Shown here piece after piece: positions 15,992-24,076 of a stretch of 64,000 bases of DNA. Position 1 is the first letter of the stretch. Each line of letters opens with the position of its first letter. Below the pieces are notes generated by a model. The model was not told where the DNA came from and searched no databases. It saw nothing but the letters and a program-made list of their open reading frames with translations. Source of the DNA: Paenibacillus azoreducens (GTDB lineage Bacteria > Bacillota > Bacilli > Paenibacillales > Paenibacillaceae); the NCBI RefSeq assembly GCF_021654775.1, contig NZ_AP025343.1:2447501-2511500 (forward strand), read 5' to 3'. The position numbers were made by a program, and so were the translations under genes.

Positions 15992-16432
15992 ATGGCATTT
16001 GAAAATCCAACGCGTGATGAAATCAGGGGGATTCTCGAAAACGCAGGCAACATTGCGGTCGTCGGCTTGTCGGACAAAACCGACCGTACTTCCTATATGG
16101 TCGCCCAGGCGATGCAAAACCGCGGGTACCGCATCATTCCGGTGAATCCGACGGTGGCGGGCCAAACCATATTGGGGGAGACCTGTTATGCATCGCTTAA
16201 GGATATTCCCGAGCCGGTAGATATCGTCAATGTGTTTCGGCGGAGCGAATACTGTGCGGATATCGCGCGGGAGGCCGCCGAGATTAAGGCAAATGTGCTT
16301 TGGCTCCAGCTAGGTATTGTCAGTGATGAAGCGGCGGCAATCGCCGAGGAAAACGGAATGATAGCGATCATGGACCGCTGCATCAAGGTGGAGGAGGCCG
16401 TGACGCAGCCTGACCGCTCCAAAAAAGGATAA
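15992..16432 (+). CDS. CoA-binding protein (YccU family), 146 aa
   Basis: A Rossmann-like CoA-binding domain. IAVVGLSDKTDRTSYMVAQA is the first nucleotide loop, then GYRIIPVNPT, the conserved DIVNVFRR, NVLWLQLGI and the end GMIAIMDRCIKVE. Stand-alone members of this family bind CoA; their physiological role is not settled. The RBS AAAGGAAAGG precedes ATG 15992. It lies 50 bases after aroA with no terminator between, so it may be cotranscribed. A strong terminator follows. Confidence 0.88.
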   Translation: MAFENPTRDEIRGILENAGNIAVVGLSDKTDRTSYMVAQAMQNRGYRIIPVNPTVAGQTILGETCYASLKDIPEPVDIVNVFRRSEYCADIAREAAEIKANVLWLQLGIVSDEAAAIAEENGMIAIMDRCIKVEEAVTQPDRSKKG

Positions 16433-16448
16433 CGCGAGCTTATGCCAA

Positions 16449-16490
16449 AGCATCCCCGGTTGATTCTTCCGGGGATGCTTTATTTGTTTT
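16449..16490 (+). terminator. Strong intrinsic terminator
   Basis: AGCATCCCCGG (16449-16459) and CCGGGGATGCT (16469-16479) form an 11-bp stem followed by TTTATTTGTTTT. Confidence 0.95.
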
Positions 16491-16495
16491 ATTCC

Positions 16496-16555
16496 GGGGT
16501 CCCCGCAAAGTAATCGGAGTATGCTTCGAAGGTCACGCGTCACTTTGTGGGGTTG
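16496..16555 (+). repeat. Repeat family B, copy B-2
   Basis: GGGGT plus arms CCCCGCAAAGT and ACTTTGTGGGG, with centre AATCGGAGTATGCTTCGAAG and GTCACGCGTC. It directly follows a terminator and is followed by a second copy. Confidence 0.9.
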
Positions 16556-16562
16556 AATTTTC

Positions 16563-16623
16563 GGGGTCCCCCAAAGTAATCGGAATAAACTTCGAAGGCA
16601 CGCGTCACTTTGTGGGGTTATTA
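16563..16623 (+). repeat. Repeat family B, copy B-3 (tandem)
   Basis: Head-to-tail with B-2. The left arm has lost its G (CCCCCAAAGT); the right arm ACTTTGTGGGG is intact, followed by TTATT. Confidence 0.9.
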
Positions 16624-16637
16624 GGATGCATTTTCTT

Positions 16638-16666
16638 TTGACAAAATCTGAATGAAAGCTTACCAT
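16638..16666 (+). promoter_or_regulatory. Sigma-A promoter of the EIICBA-ptsI operon
   Basis: TTGACA (16638-16643) and TACCAT (16661-16666) with a 17-base spacer. I see no good cre site or antiterminator hairpin between it and the gene. Confidence 0.65.
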
Positions 16667-16752
16667 TTTAAATATGTGCAGATTTTGCAGGAAACGGTTG
16701 ATCGTGAATTTATGCAAAACTCTGATAGGCTATAGAAAGGAGAGTGCCTTTC

Positions 16753-18639
16753 TTGAATTGGCTCGGATCACTGCAGCAGCTCGGAAGAGCGGTAATACTG
16801 CCTACGATGGTGCTTCCATCTGCCGCCATACTGCTGAGCGTCGGCAGTCTTCCCTGGGCCGCATGGGGCCTTCCTCACGTTGCTGAGGTATGTACATGGG
16901 CCGGACAGGGCATCTTCTATTTCCTCCCGTATTTGTTTGCGGTCGGCGTAGCCTGGGGGCTTTCCAATCAAGCCGGGCCGGCGGGGCTTGCCGCGCTGGC
17001 AGGGATGTTTATTTACGGTCAGATTACCAGGCATATGGGGTACGGCGGCATTCAACCCACAACTCTGATCGGCATTCTCTTTGGCGTTTTATCCGGCGTT
17101 GTCTCGAACCGTTACAAGCATATCAAATTGCCTGAAGCGCTGCAGTTTTTTGGCGGGTCAAGGTTTGTTCTGCTTTTTATGGGGCTTTTTTCAACGGCGT
17201 TTTCATGGCTGCTGTTATTTATAACTCCCTACTTGCAGAAAGGCTTGGATGAGCTGACGCTGATGATGAGTCATCTGGGCGGTTTCGGTCTATTCTTATA
17301 CGGCATTTTATACCGGATTTTGACTGCCTTCGGTCTGCACCACCTGCTCAATAACGTCTTTTGGTTTCAGGTGGGCTCTTATCAGGCGCCTTCCGGGAAC
17401 ATTGTGCAGGGGGATATGCCCCGGTTCTTTGCCGGCGATCCGACAGCCGGGAATTATATGGCGGGTTTGTTCCCGATCATGATGTTCGCGCTGCCGGCAA
17501 TAGCACTGGCCATCATCCAGGAAGCGCGCGAGGATTTGAAGCCGAAGATTAAAAAGACTTTTTTGACGGCGGCGCTCGTATGCTTTTTAACAGGGGTGTC
17601 CGAGCAGATCGAATTTGCCTTTTTGTTTGTGGCGCCGTATTTGTTCATTTTGCATGCGGTTCTGTCGGGCGCGGCCATGTGGCTTACGTATGAGATGGAT
17701 ATTCATCACGGTTTCTCGTATTCCGCGGGAGCCATCGATTTTTTCCTTAACCTGCATTTGTCCCATCATGCCTGGCTGCTGATACCGATCGGCGTCGGCT
17801 ATGGTTTTATTTACTATTTTCTGTTTAGATGGGCCATACGCCGGTTTCAAATTCCGACGCCGGGGCGTGAGGAAGGGTCCACGCTGGAAGATTGGGCGGG
17901 AAGTATTCCTTATCAGGCTCCACTCATTTTGGAAGCTCTGGGCGGCAAGGAAAATATCGTCCAGGTGGAATCCTGCATCACCCGGCTGAGGCTTACTGTA
18001 AAAAACGACCGGCTTGTGGATGGCAATGCGCTCAAGCTGCTCGGATCGGCCGGACTCATCAAACTTGGCGGAGGGAATGTTCAAGTTGTGTTTGGTACTT
18101 ATTCCGAACTGATCCGGGAAGAAGTGAACAAGCTAATGCAGCGCGATCTGCCGCAGGTGCTTTTCAGCGCGCCGGTACAGGGCAGAATGCTGCCGATCGA
18201 GGAAGTGCCGGATCAGATCTTTGCCGCCAAGCTCGTCGGCGACGGCGTAGCCTTCATGCCTGAGAAGGGGGAGCTTGTCTCTCCGGTATACGGCACAGTA
18301 GTGCATATCTATCCGACGATGCATGCCATCGGCATATCCACGCCGGATGGACTTGAAGTACTCCTTCATATCGGTATTGACACCTCCCAGCTAAAGGGAG
18401 GGCATTTTTCAGCGGTTGTGCAGGAAGGGGACTCGGTCGAACCGGGCCAACTGCTTGTCAAATTTGACCTGGCTTACATTCGCGCTCACGCGACATCGAT
18501 AGCGACGCCGATGGTAATCACGAATCCGGACCGCGTCAAATCATGGAGTTTCGCACCGTTTAAAGCGGTCAAAAAAGGTCAGGCGTCAGTTATGTCCGTT
18601 GTATTACACGACAGAAATGTTGGGGGTTTGGAATCATGA
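16753..18639 (+). CDS. PTS glucose/N-acetylglucosamine-family EIICBA permease, 628 aa
   Basis: A three-domain sugar phosphotransferase permease. EIIC (about residues 1-360) has around ten hydrophobic segments and the substrate-site block HHGFSYSAGAIDFFLN. EIIB (about 385-465) has the phospho-Cys408 in VESCITRLRL. EIIA (about 480-625) has the phospho-His539 in LLHIGID. It imports and phosphorylates a hexose; HGFSYSAGAIDF resembles NagE, so N-acetylglucosamine is as likely as glucose. TTG 16753 is 10 bases after AAAGGAG; GTG 16744 abuts it. The stop overlaps ptsI by ATGA, implying translational coupling. Confidence 0.9.
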   Translation: MNWLGSLQQLGRAVILPTMVLPSAAILLSVGSLPWAAWGLPHVAEVCTWAGQGIFYFLPYLFAVGVAWGLSNQAGPAGLAALAGMFIYGQITRHMGYGGIQPTTLIGILFGVLSGVVSNRYKHIKLPEALQFFGGSRFVLLFMGLFSTAFSWLLLFITPYLQKGLDELTLMMSHLGGFGLFLYGILYRILTAFGLHHLLNNVFWFQVGSYQAPSGNIVQGDMPRFFAGDPTAGNYMAGLFPIMMFALPAIALAIIQEAREDLKPKIKKTFLTAALVCFLTGVSEQIEFAFLFVAPYLFILHAVLSGAAMWLTYEMDIHHGFSYSAGAIDFFLNLHLSHHAWLLIPIGVGYGFIYYFLFRWAIRRFQIPTPGREEGSTLEDWAGSIPYQAPLILEALGGKENIVQVESCITRLRLTVKNDRLVDGNALKLLGSAGLIKLGGGNVQVVFGTYSELIREEVNKLMQRDLPQVLFSAPVQGRMLPIEEVPDQIFAAKLVGDGVAFMPEKGELVSPVYGTVVHIYPTMHAIGISTPDGLEVLLHIGIDTSQLKGGHFSAVVQEGDSVEPGQLLVKFDLAYIRAHATSIATPMVITNPDRVKSWSFAPFKAVKKGQASVMSVVLHDRNVGGLES

Positions 18640-20411
18640 TACAAGGCATCGGAGCATCTGCCGGCATCGCAATTGGAAAAGCATTCGTTCTGCCAAACTG
18701 GGAGTGGGATTTGCCTGAAACCGGTATAGACGCAGTCGATCTGGCCAATGAGTTTGAGCGGCTGTATGAAGGGATTCGCACCTCCAAAAACGAGATCGAA
18801 TATATCAAAAATGAATTCAGGGATATCGTTGGCGAAGAAGAATCCAGCATATTTGATGCCCATCTGGCCATTCTCGACGATCCGGTATTTATGAACGAAA
18901 TTCAGGGAGTCATCGAACGCCAATATAAAGCCGCAGAAGTGGCGGTTAAAGAAGCGATCGACCATTTCGTCACGATGTTCGACCTCTTGGATGACGAATA
19001 TATGAAGGAGCGGGCGATGGACATCAAAGATGTCGGCAACCGCCTGCTCAAACATTTGCTTGGCGCTCCGGAAGTTACGCTGCCGTCGGATGCGCAGCCT
19101 TATGTGCTGGTCGTCAAGGAACTGTCGCCTTCGCAGCTTGCTCACTTGAATCCGTCCCATGTGCTGGGCGTCGTGACAATGCTTGGAGGCAAAACTTCGC
19201 ATTCTTCCATCATGGCCCGGGCTATCGGCATACCGCTTGTCGCTGGCATCGAAGGCAAGCTTGAAATCCCGATCCAAACAGGGGATATGCTTGTAATGGA
19301 TGGCGAGACGGGACAATTGTTCGTGAACCCGGATCAGCAAACCGTCGCGAAATTCGAGTGCGCCCGAACGGAGCAGCAGATGAAGAAAGAACGGCTGGAA
19401 CTGCTTGCTGCCGTGGAAGCCGTGACCAAAGACGGAGCCGAAATGCGTTTGTCCGCCAACATCAGCTCGGTGAAAGAGCTGGATATGGCCGTGAAATACG
19501 GTGCGCTCGGGGTAGGTCTTTTCCGGACGGAGTTTCTGTATATGGACCGGAGCAGTTTTCCGAGCGAACAGGAGCAGTTCGAGGTTTACTGCCAGGTCGT
19601 GCAGAAGATGGATGGCCGTCAGGTCGTGATCCGTACCCTGGATATCGGCGGGGACAAGCAGCTGGACTATTTCCCGCTGCCGCAGGAAGATAATCCTTTT
19701 CTCGGATACCGTGCGATCCGCATCAGCCTGGAACGTCAAGAGCTGTTTCAAACGCAGCTTACGGCTATTTTGCGGGCCAGCGCATACGGCAAAGCCAAAA
19801 TCATGTATCCGATGATTTCTTCATTGGAAGAAGTGAGACAAGCCAATCAGATCCTCCGGCGGGCGATGGCTGATCTGGATGCCCGCGGCATCGCTTATGA
19901 TGCGAATATTCCGGTAGGAGTCATGATCGAAATTCCCGCGGCCGTCACGATTGCGGATTTACTGGCCCGGGAGTGCGATTTCTTCAGTATCGGCACCAAT
20001 GATCTGGTGCAGTACGTTCTTGCCGTAGACCGGATGAATGAACAGATCGCCCATATGTATCATCCGTATCATCCGGCTATTCTCCGCATGCTGCGCACAA
20101 CCGTGGAAGCGGCTCGCAATGCAGGGATACCGGTAAGCGTATGCGGCGAGATGGCGGGGGACGAACGTTCCGTTCCGCTGTGGCTTGGGCTTGGGGTGCA
20201 TGATTTAAGCATGTCGATCCAGTCGCTGCTGCGGGTAAAACACCGGATCTTGAATACAACGGCGGCGGATGCGCGTTCTGTAGCGGAGGAATGCTACAAG
20301 TTTGCCACCAACGCTGAAGTTGAAAAGCTGCTCACCGATTTTAATGAGTCCAGTCGGGCTGAGAACCAAAACAAGCCTGTGGAAAAAGGAAAAGACAGTC
20401 ACGTTTCCTGA
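18636..20411 (+). CDS. ptsI: PTS enzyme I (phosphoenolpyruvate-protein phosphotransferase), 591 aa
   Basis: General PTS enzyme that takes phosphate from phosphoenolpyruvate and passes it to HPr. The phospho-His is residue 189 in GGKTSHSSIMAR. The PEP site has GLFRTEFLYMDR, IGTNDLVQYVLAVDR and the catalytic Cys in SVCGEMAGD. Length is slightly longer than usual because of a polar tail (ESSRAENQNKPVEKGKDSHVS, split here after 20 residues). It overlaps the EIICBA stop by 4 bases. ptsH, the usual partner, is not next to it; a His-less HPr homologue occurs 15 kb downstream. Confidence 0.96.
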   Translation: MIQGIGASAGIAIGKAFVLPNWEWDLPETGIDAVDLANEFERLYEGIRTSKNEIEYIKNEFRDIVGEEESSIFDAHLAILDDPVFMNEIQGVIERQYKAAEVAVKEAIDHFVTMFDLLDDEYMKERAMDIKDVGNRLLKHLLGAPEVTLPSDAQPYVLVVKELSPSQLAHLNPSHVLGVVTMLGGKTSHSSIMARAIGIPLVAGIEGKLEIPIQTGDMLVMDGETGQLFVNPDQQTVAKFECARTEQQMKKERLELLAAVEAVTKDGAEMRLSANISSVKELDMAVKYGALGVGLFRTEFLYMDRSSFPSEQEQFEVYCQVVQKMDGRQVVIRTLDIGGDKQLDYFPLPQEDNPFLGYRAIRISLERQELFQTQLTAILRASAYGKAKIMYPMISSLEEVRQANQILRRAMADLDARGIAYDANIPVGVMIEIPAAVTIADLLARECDFFSIGTNDLVQYVLAVDRMNEQIAHMYHPYHPAILRMLRTTVEAARNAGIPVSVCGEMAGDERSVPLWLGLGVHDLSMSIQSLLRVKHRILNTTAADARSVAEECYKFATNAEVEKLLTDFNESSRAENQNKPVEKGKDSHVS

Positions 20412-20426
20412 TGCGAGAAACGAGCG

Positions 20427-20464
20427 AAAAGCCCATGGCATTTATGCAAATGTCATGGGCTTTT
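20427..20464 (+). terminator. Terminator of the EIICBA-ptsI operon
   Basis: AAAAGCCCATG and CATGGGCTTTT close a long stem (inner GCA/TGT) and end in TTTT. Confidence 0.85.
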
Positions 20465-20500
20465 CGGCATCCTCATCCCGGTAAGAAGGAGATGGGCTTT

Positions 20501-20572
20501 TTGGTAAATAAAACAGCAGGCCAAAACGGGCAGGAATCAAAGGAACGGGAGGCGAATACCAACAACAGCTGA
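20501..20572 (+). CDS. Possible 23-codon peptide
   Basis: TTG at 20501 is 9 bases after AAGGAG and opens a 23-codon hydrophilic frame (MVNKTAGQNGQESKEREANT...). It lies between the ptsI terminator and the next gene. The ribosome binding site is good, but the length is too short to judge coding; it may be chance. Confidence 0.25.
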   Translation: MVNKTAGQNGQESKEREANTNNS

Positions 20573-20627
20573 AAATTTACTCTCATCTGAGTATACAGAT
20601 AAAAAGGCTGAAGGTGGGGTATATGTA

Positions 20628-21065
20628 ATGAGATGTAACTGCGAGCAAAATTTGAGACTTGAACTGCGCACGGTCATGTATACGCGGAACGTGATGATTC
20701 GCCATGTGCCTGTGCTTGTTTGCGATCACTGTTTAACCTATGAGCTCATACCATCCATGAAATCCGATTTGAAGAAGTATGTCGATGCGTTCAGCAAGCA
20801 GCCGGGAAAAATAAGCTTATCTCTAACCGATTACCATGAACTGGCCGATTTAATATATGAGGTGCTGGCCGAGGGTGAATATTCCGAAGGGATTTTGATG
20901 AGTAAACTGGAATATGAGATTGGGGAGCGGATCAATCTTCTGCTGGATTTGTACAAAATGGCGGAAAAAATGCAGGATGAAGACTGGGTCAGGGATATAC
21001 GCGAGCGTCTTTCACAGCTGTCCGTCAGTTTGCCGGAAATGAGTGTAATGCATGCAGACGCATAA
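20628..21065 (+). CDS. Protein with N-terminal zinc ribbon and helical C-terminus, 145 aa
   Basis: MRCNCEQN at the start and LVCDHCLTYE at about residues 36-45 give two Cys pairs about 30 residues apart, as in YgiT-type zinc fingers. The rest is mainly helical and acidic (ISLSLTDYHELADLIYEVLA, EYEIGERINLLLDLYKMAEK). No helix-turn-helix is evident, unlike MqsA. Start ATG with AGGTGGGG upstream. A regulatory or structural role is possible; the function is unknown. Confidence 0.75.
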   Translation: MRCNCEQNLRLELRTVMYTRNVMIRHVPVLVCDHCLTYELIPSMKSDLKKYVDAFSKQPGKISLSLTDYHELADLIYEVLAEGEYSEGILMSKLEYEIGERINLLLDLYKMAEKMQDEDWVRDIRERLSQLSVSLPEMSVMHADA

Positions 21066-21199
21066 AATGGGACTGCTGACTATATGAAATCGATGGTTTC
21101 AAAACGGCTTGCTGATAAGGATAAACGCATGTTTGGAGTGTCTATAGATGAATTTTGAAAAAATCGTCAAGAAAAGTTTTCAGAATTTTTCATAGTTAG

Positions 21200-21229
21200 T
21201 TGGATTTTTCACGAACTTTTTGATACGAT
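21200..21229 (+). promoter_or_regulatory. Sigma-A promoter of ytxJ
   Basis: TTGGAT (21200-21205) and TACGAT (21224-21229) with an 18-base spacer, 42 bases before the start codon. Confidence 0.6.
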
Positions 21230-21271
21230 AGAGTTAGGGGTTTTAAGTCGGATGAAGGAGATGTATATCAT

Positions 21272-21619
21272 ATGGCGACGATGACCAAACTGACTACTAA
21301 CGATCAGCTGCAAGCTGCGTTTGAAGCTTCGAAAGATAAGTCTCTGCTTCTTTTCAAACATAGTACTCGCTGCCCAATCAGTACCGGGGCCTATCAGCAG
21401 ATGATGTCATACTTGCAAAACGAGCCGAATGAATCTGTTGAATACGGTTTAATTCATGTCGTAGAGGATCGTCCGGTTTCTTTAAAAGCGGCGGAATTGC
21501 TTGGTGTTCAGCATGAATCGCCTCAGGTAATTCTAGTCAAGAATCAGGCGCCAATCTGGCATACATCTCATTCCCATATTACTGTGGATGCTTTGAAACA
21601 GCACTTGAGCGACTTATAA
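21272..21619 (+). CDS. ytxJ: Bacillithiol-system redox-active protein YtxJ, 115 aa
   Basis: A thioredoxin-fold monothiol protein. SLLLFKHSTRCPIST carries the single active Cys in a Cys-Pro motif, and QHESPQVILVKN has the cis-Pro of the fold. The monothiol site fits a bacilliredoxin-like protein, but biochemical proof is from relatives, not from here. In B. subtilis ytxJ also lies directly upstream of ccpA, so the neighbourhood is conserved. ATG with AAGGAG 10 bases upstream. Confidence 0.9.
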   Translation: MATMTKLTTNDQLQAAFEASKDKSLLLFKHSTRCPISTGAYQQMMSYLQNEPNESVEYGLIHVVEDRPVSLKAAELLGVQHESPQVILVKNQAPIWHTSHSHITVDALKQHLSDL

Positions 21620-21629
21620 AGCGTTATCA

Positions 21630-21658
21630 TTGCAGAATACGACAAATTATCGTATCAT
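21630..21658 (+). promoter_or_regulatory. Candidate sigma-A promoter of ccpA with a palindrome in its spacer
   Basis: TTGCAG (21630-21635) and TATCAT (21653-21658) are 17 bases apart. Between and overlapping them lies ATACGA-caaatta-TCGTAT (21637-21655), an operator-like palindrome. The expected start, about 21665, falls at the left edge of the mobile-element relic. Confidence 0.6.
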
Positions 21659-21666
21659 AATTTTAA

Positions 21667-21974
21667 CGCAATCAGCGGAAGCCGCCCACTTCAACGAAGT
21701 AAGTGAGTAATGAATGTCATACGGTATTAGATGTGTCGTATAACGACAATAATTAGCCAAGGAACTTGGCCTTGCATAGCTAAAATTGAGCCGTGTGGCT
21801 TGATAGATGCGAGGCAGGTGGACAAGTTGTCTGATATTTCTAGAACCGTAGGAACTACGGGGATCGCTTGGTACATAAGAGTAACTGTTGTAACCTAGTG
21901 CATGGTGCTATCTTACAATGATGCTCTGTTCCCAAGAAGCTCGCACTTCTATCATTAAAGCGAGAGCAGTTCAC
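21667..21974 (+). mobile_element. Putative non-autonomous IS200/IS605-type element with omegaRNA-like right end, no tnpA/tnpB
   Basis: A 308-bp block between the ccpA promoter and gene. The right end has CCCAAGAAGCTCGCACTTCT, an imperfect hairpin GCTCGC/GCGAGAGC and GCAGTTCAC ending at 21974, which is how TnpB-carrying IS605 right ends read. The left end may begin after TTTTAA (21661-21666), and CCCACTT/AAGTGAG near 21683-21703 is a likely left subterminal hairpin. No transposase or tnpB frame fits. The assignment rests on remembered end sequences. An alternative is a native structured ccpA leader. Confidence 0.6.
21755..21974 (+). ncRNA. omegaRNA (reRNA)-like structured region
   Basis: Stable hairpins in order: GCCAAG-GAA-CTTGGC, then CCTTGCAT pairing with ATGCGAGG around an inner GAGCC-GTGT-GGCTT, then CCGTAG-GAA-CTACGG followed by GGGATCGCTTGG, and finally the right-end hairpin and TTCAC. 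The order of stems and the boundary at TTCAC fit the guide-RNA scaffold of TnpB transposons. The guide would be the flanking TGGGTTAACGATTG, which is ccpA leader. It has the same direction as ccpA. Confidence 0.5.
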
Positions 21975-22018
21975 TGGGTTAACGATTGAAAAATTTATTG
22001 GCAATGGAGAGAAGGAAT

Positions 22019-23029
22019 TTGACGGTAACCATTTACGATGTGGCGCGTGAAGCAGGCGTATCGATGGCAACGGTATCGCGGGTTGTAAACAACAACCCCA
22101 ACGTAAAGCCTCAGACCCGGAAGAAAGTATATGAAGCAATTGAACGTTTGGGATATCGCCCAAATGCGGTGGCAAGAGGTCTTGCCAGCAAGAAGACAAC
22201 AACCGTCGGGGTAGTCATTCCCGATATTTCGAATTCGATTTTTGCGGAAATTGCCCGGGGAATAGAAGATATCGCCAACATGTACCACTATAATATTATT
22301 TTGTGTAACGCGGACAAGAAGAAGGAAAAAGAAATTCGTGTTATTAACACACTGCTTGAGAAACAAGTGGACGGGTTGCTCTTTATGGGCGGCACGGTGA
22401 CGGAGGAACATATTCAGGCATTCCAGACATCTGCAGTTCCGATCGTGCTGTGTGCAACGCGGGATGAGAACGGCACGTATCCATCCGTTGATATCGACCA
22501 TGAAGCTGCGGCGTTTGATGCTGTAAATACCTTGATTCGCCACGGCCATCGCGAGATTGCGATGATTAGCGGAACGCTTCAGGATCCTGCCAACGGTTAT
22601 TCCCGTTTTCAGGGTTACAAAAAGGCGCTGGAAAATGCCGGCATTGAATACCAAGAGGATCTTGTCCGGATCGGAAACTATCGCTATGAGTCCGGAGTGG
22701 AAGCAATGAAATACTTCCTTGGACTGAAGAAGAAACCGACTGCCGTTTTTGCGGCTACGGATGAAATGGCCATCGGGGCGATCCACAGCATTCAGGATGA
22801 AGGCTTGAAAGTACCTGACGACTTCTCCGTAATCAGTGTCGACAATACGCGCATGGCTTCTATGGTGCGTCCACTTCTGACGACGGTTGCCCAGCCGATG
22901 TACGACCTTGGCGCTGTAGCGATGCGTCTTTTGACCAAGCTGATGAAGAAAGAAAATGTGGACAACCCGCGGGTTATTTTGCCGCATGAAACGATTTTGC
23001 GTTTGTCCGTAAGCCATGTAAATGAATAA
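22019..23029 (+). CDS. ccpA: Catabolite control protein A, 336 aa
   Basis: LacI/GalR-family master regulator of carbon catabolite repression, active with HPr-Ser-P or Crh-Ser-P. The DNA-binding region [20 protein letters not shown] and the hinge [20 protein letters not shown] are near-identical to B. subtilis CcpA. The effector domain continues with [19 protein letters not shown], and [20 protein letters not shown] carries HPr-contact residues. TTG 22019 is 9 bases after GGAG; an ATG at 22004 lacks a ribosome binding site. The mRNA leader would contain the IS605-like relic. Confidence 0.96.
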   Translation: MTVTIYDVAREAGVSMATVSRVVNNNPNVKPQTRKKVYEAIERLGYRPNAVARGLASKKTTTVGVVIPDISNSIFAEIARGIEDIANMYHYNIILCNADKKKEKEIRVINTLLEKQVDGLLFMGGTVTEEHIQAFQTSAVPIVLCATRDENGTYPSVDIDHEAAAFDAVNTLIRHGHREIAMISGTLQDPANGYSRFQGYKKALENAGIEYQEDLVRIGNYRYESGVEAMKYFLGLKKKPTAVFAATDEMAIGAIHSIQDEGLKVPDDFSVISVDNTRMASMVRPLLTTVAQPMYDLGAVAMRLLTKLMKKENVDNPRVILPHETILRLSVSHVNE

Positions 23030-23079
23030 AAAATAGAATCTTTTGAATAGAGATTTGAAAAAGGTTAAGATACGCTGGA

Positions 23080-23106
23080 AAAAAGCTCCTTACGGGAGCT
23101 TTTTTC
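23080..23106 (+). terminator. Terminator of ccpA
   Basis: AAAAAGCTCC-TTAC-GGGAGCTTTTTT, a compact bidirectional hairpin. Confidence 0.92.
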
Positions 23107-23164
23107 GGTTTATGTTTATAGAATTTATAGGTTCGATCATACATGGGACAAGGGGATGAAAATG

Positions 23165-23863
23165 ATGGCTGAAACGATTGGAATCATTGGGGCAATGGAC
23201 GAGGAAGTGGAGCTGCTCTTGGCTGGAATGCAAGGAGCGGAAACCGTAGAAAAAGCGGGAATCCGTTATTATAAAGGCACATACAGCCAGCAAAATGTTG
23301 TGGTTTGCAAGTCGGGTGTAGGGAAAGTAAATGCGGCGGTTACGACCCAAATCCTTGTTGACTCTTTTGGCGTATCCAAAGTGATCTTTACAGGTGTGGC
23401 GGGGGCCGTAGACCCTCAACTGAACATCGGAGACATCGTTATTTCTTCCGAATGCCTGCAGCACGACATGGATGTCACCGCACTTGGTTTCGATCGCGGG
23501 GTTATTCCTTACCAAGAGGTTTCCGCGTTTCCGGCGGACAAGGGTCTGATCGCACTCGCGGAACAAGCTTGCGCCGAGCTTGGCGAAGTGAACTGCCGCG
23601 TGGGACGGGTATTGTCCGGCGACCAGTTTATCGCCAGCAGGGAACAGGTTGCCTGGTTTTATGAACATTTGCAGGGAGCTTGCGTTGAGATGGAAGGGGC
23701 CGCAGTCGCTCAGGCATGTTATATGAACAGTGTGCCATATGCCGTCATCCGTTCGATGTCGGATAAAGCCGACGGTTCGGCGCATGCGAATTTTGCCGAA
23801 TTTACCGTGGCTTCCTCGCGCCGTTCGCATGCCATTCTCGATTATATGCTTGGCCATATGTAA
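23165..23863 (+). CDS. mtnN: 5'-methylthioadenosine/S-adenosylhomocysteine nucleosidase, 232 aa
   Basis: Cleaves MTA and SAH to adenine and the ribosyl product, recycling by-products of methylation, polyamine and autoinducer synthesis. It starts ETIGIIGAMDEEVELLL with the catalytic Glu in AMDEEV, then GVGKVNAAVTTQ, TGVAGAVDP, GDQFIAS, VEMEGAAVAQACY, and the catalytic Asp in IRSMSDKADG. Length fits. Three ATGs (23156, 23162, 23165) are close; AAGGGG lies 9 bases before 23165. Confidence 0.95.
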   Translation: MAETIGIIGAMDEEVELLLAGMQGAETVEKAGIRYYKGTYSQQNVVVCKSGVGKVNAAVTTQILVDSFGVSKVIFTGVAGAVDPQLNIGDIVISSECLQHDMDVTALGFDRGVIPYQEVSAFPADKGLIALAEQACAELGEVNCRVGRVLSGDQFIASREQVAWFYEHLQGACVEMEGAAVAQACYMNSVPYAVIRSMSDKADGSAHANFAEFTVASSRRSHAILDYMLGHM

Positions 23864-24016
23864 CGGAGTGGTGAGAGCGGGGGGAGAAGGGAAGATACCC
23901 TGCTTTTCGGTCTCGTTTCATTTGAGCATCAGCAATTCAGTCCGAAGGCAGCGAACTTAAACTGAGAAGCAGCGCGGAAGATGAATTTTAATACGCAGGA
24001 AGATCCCTCGCAAGAC

Positions 24017-24060
24017 AAGGGGGCTGACCCAGTTCAACAACTTCTGGGCAGCCCCTTTTA
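24017..24060 (+). terminator. Terminator region between mtnN and acuA
   Basis: AAGGGGGCTG(ac)CCAG pairs with CTGG(g)CAGCCCCTT, followed on the plus strand by TTTTAAAT. It probably serves both convergent genes. Confidence 0.75.
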
Positions 24061-24076
24061 AATATATCTGTAATTA

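Noticed and set aside
21755..21974. 6S RNA, T-box or ribosomal RNA-type ncRNA upstream of ccpA
   Set aside because: No T-box core, no 6S-like central bubble with long closing stem that fits well, and the end matches the IS605 right-end pattern better.
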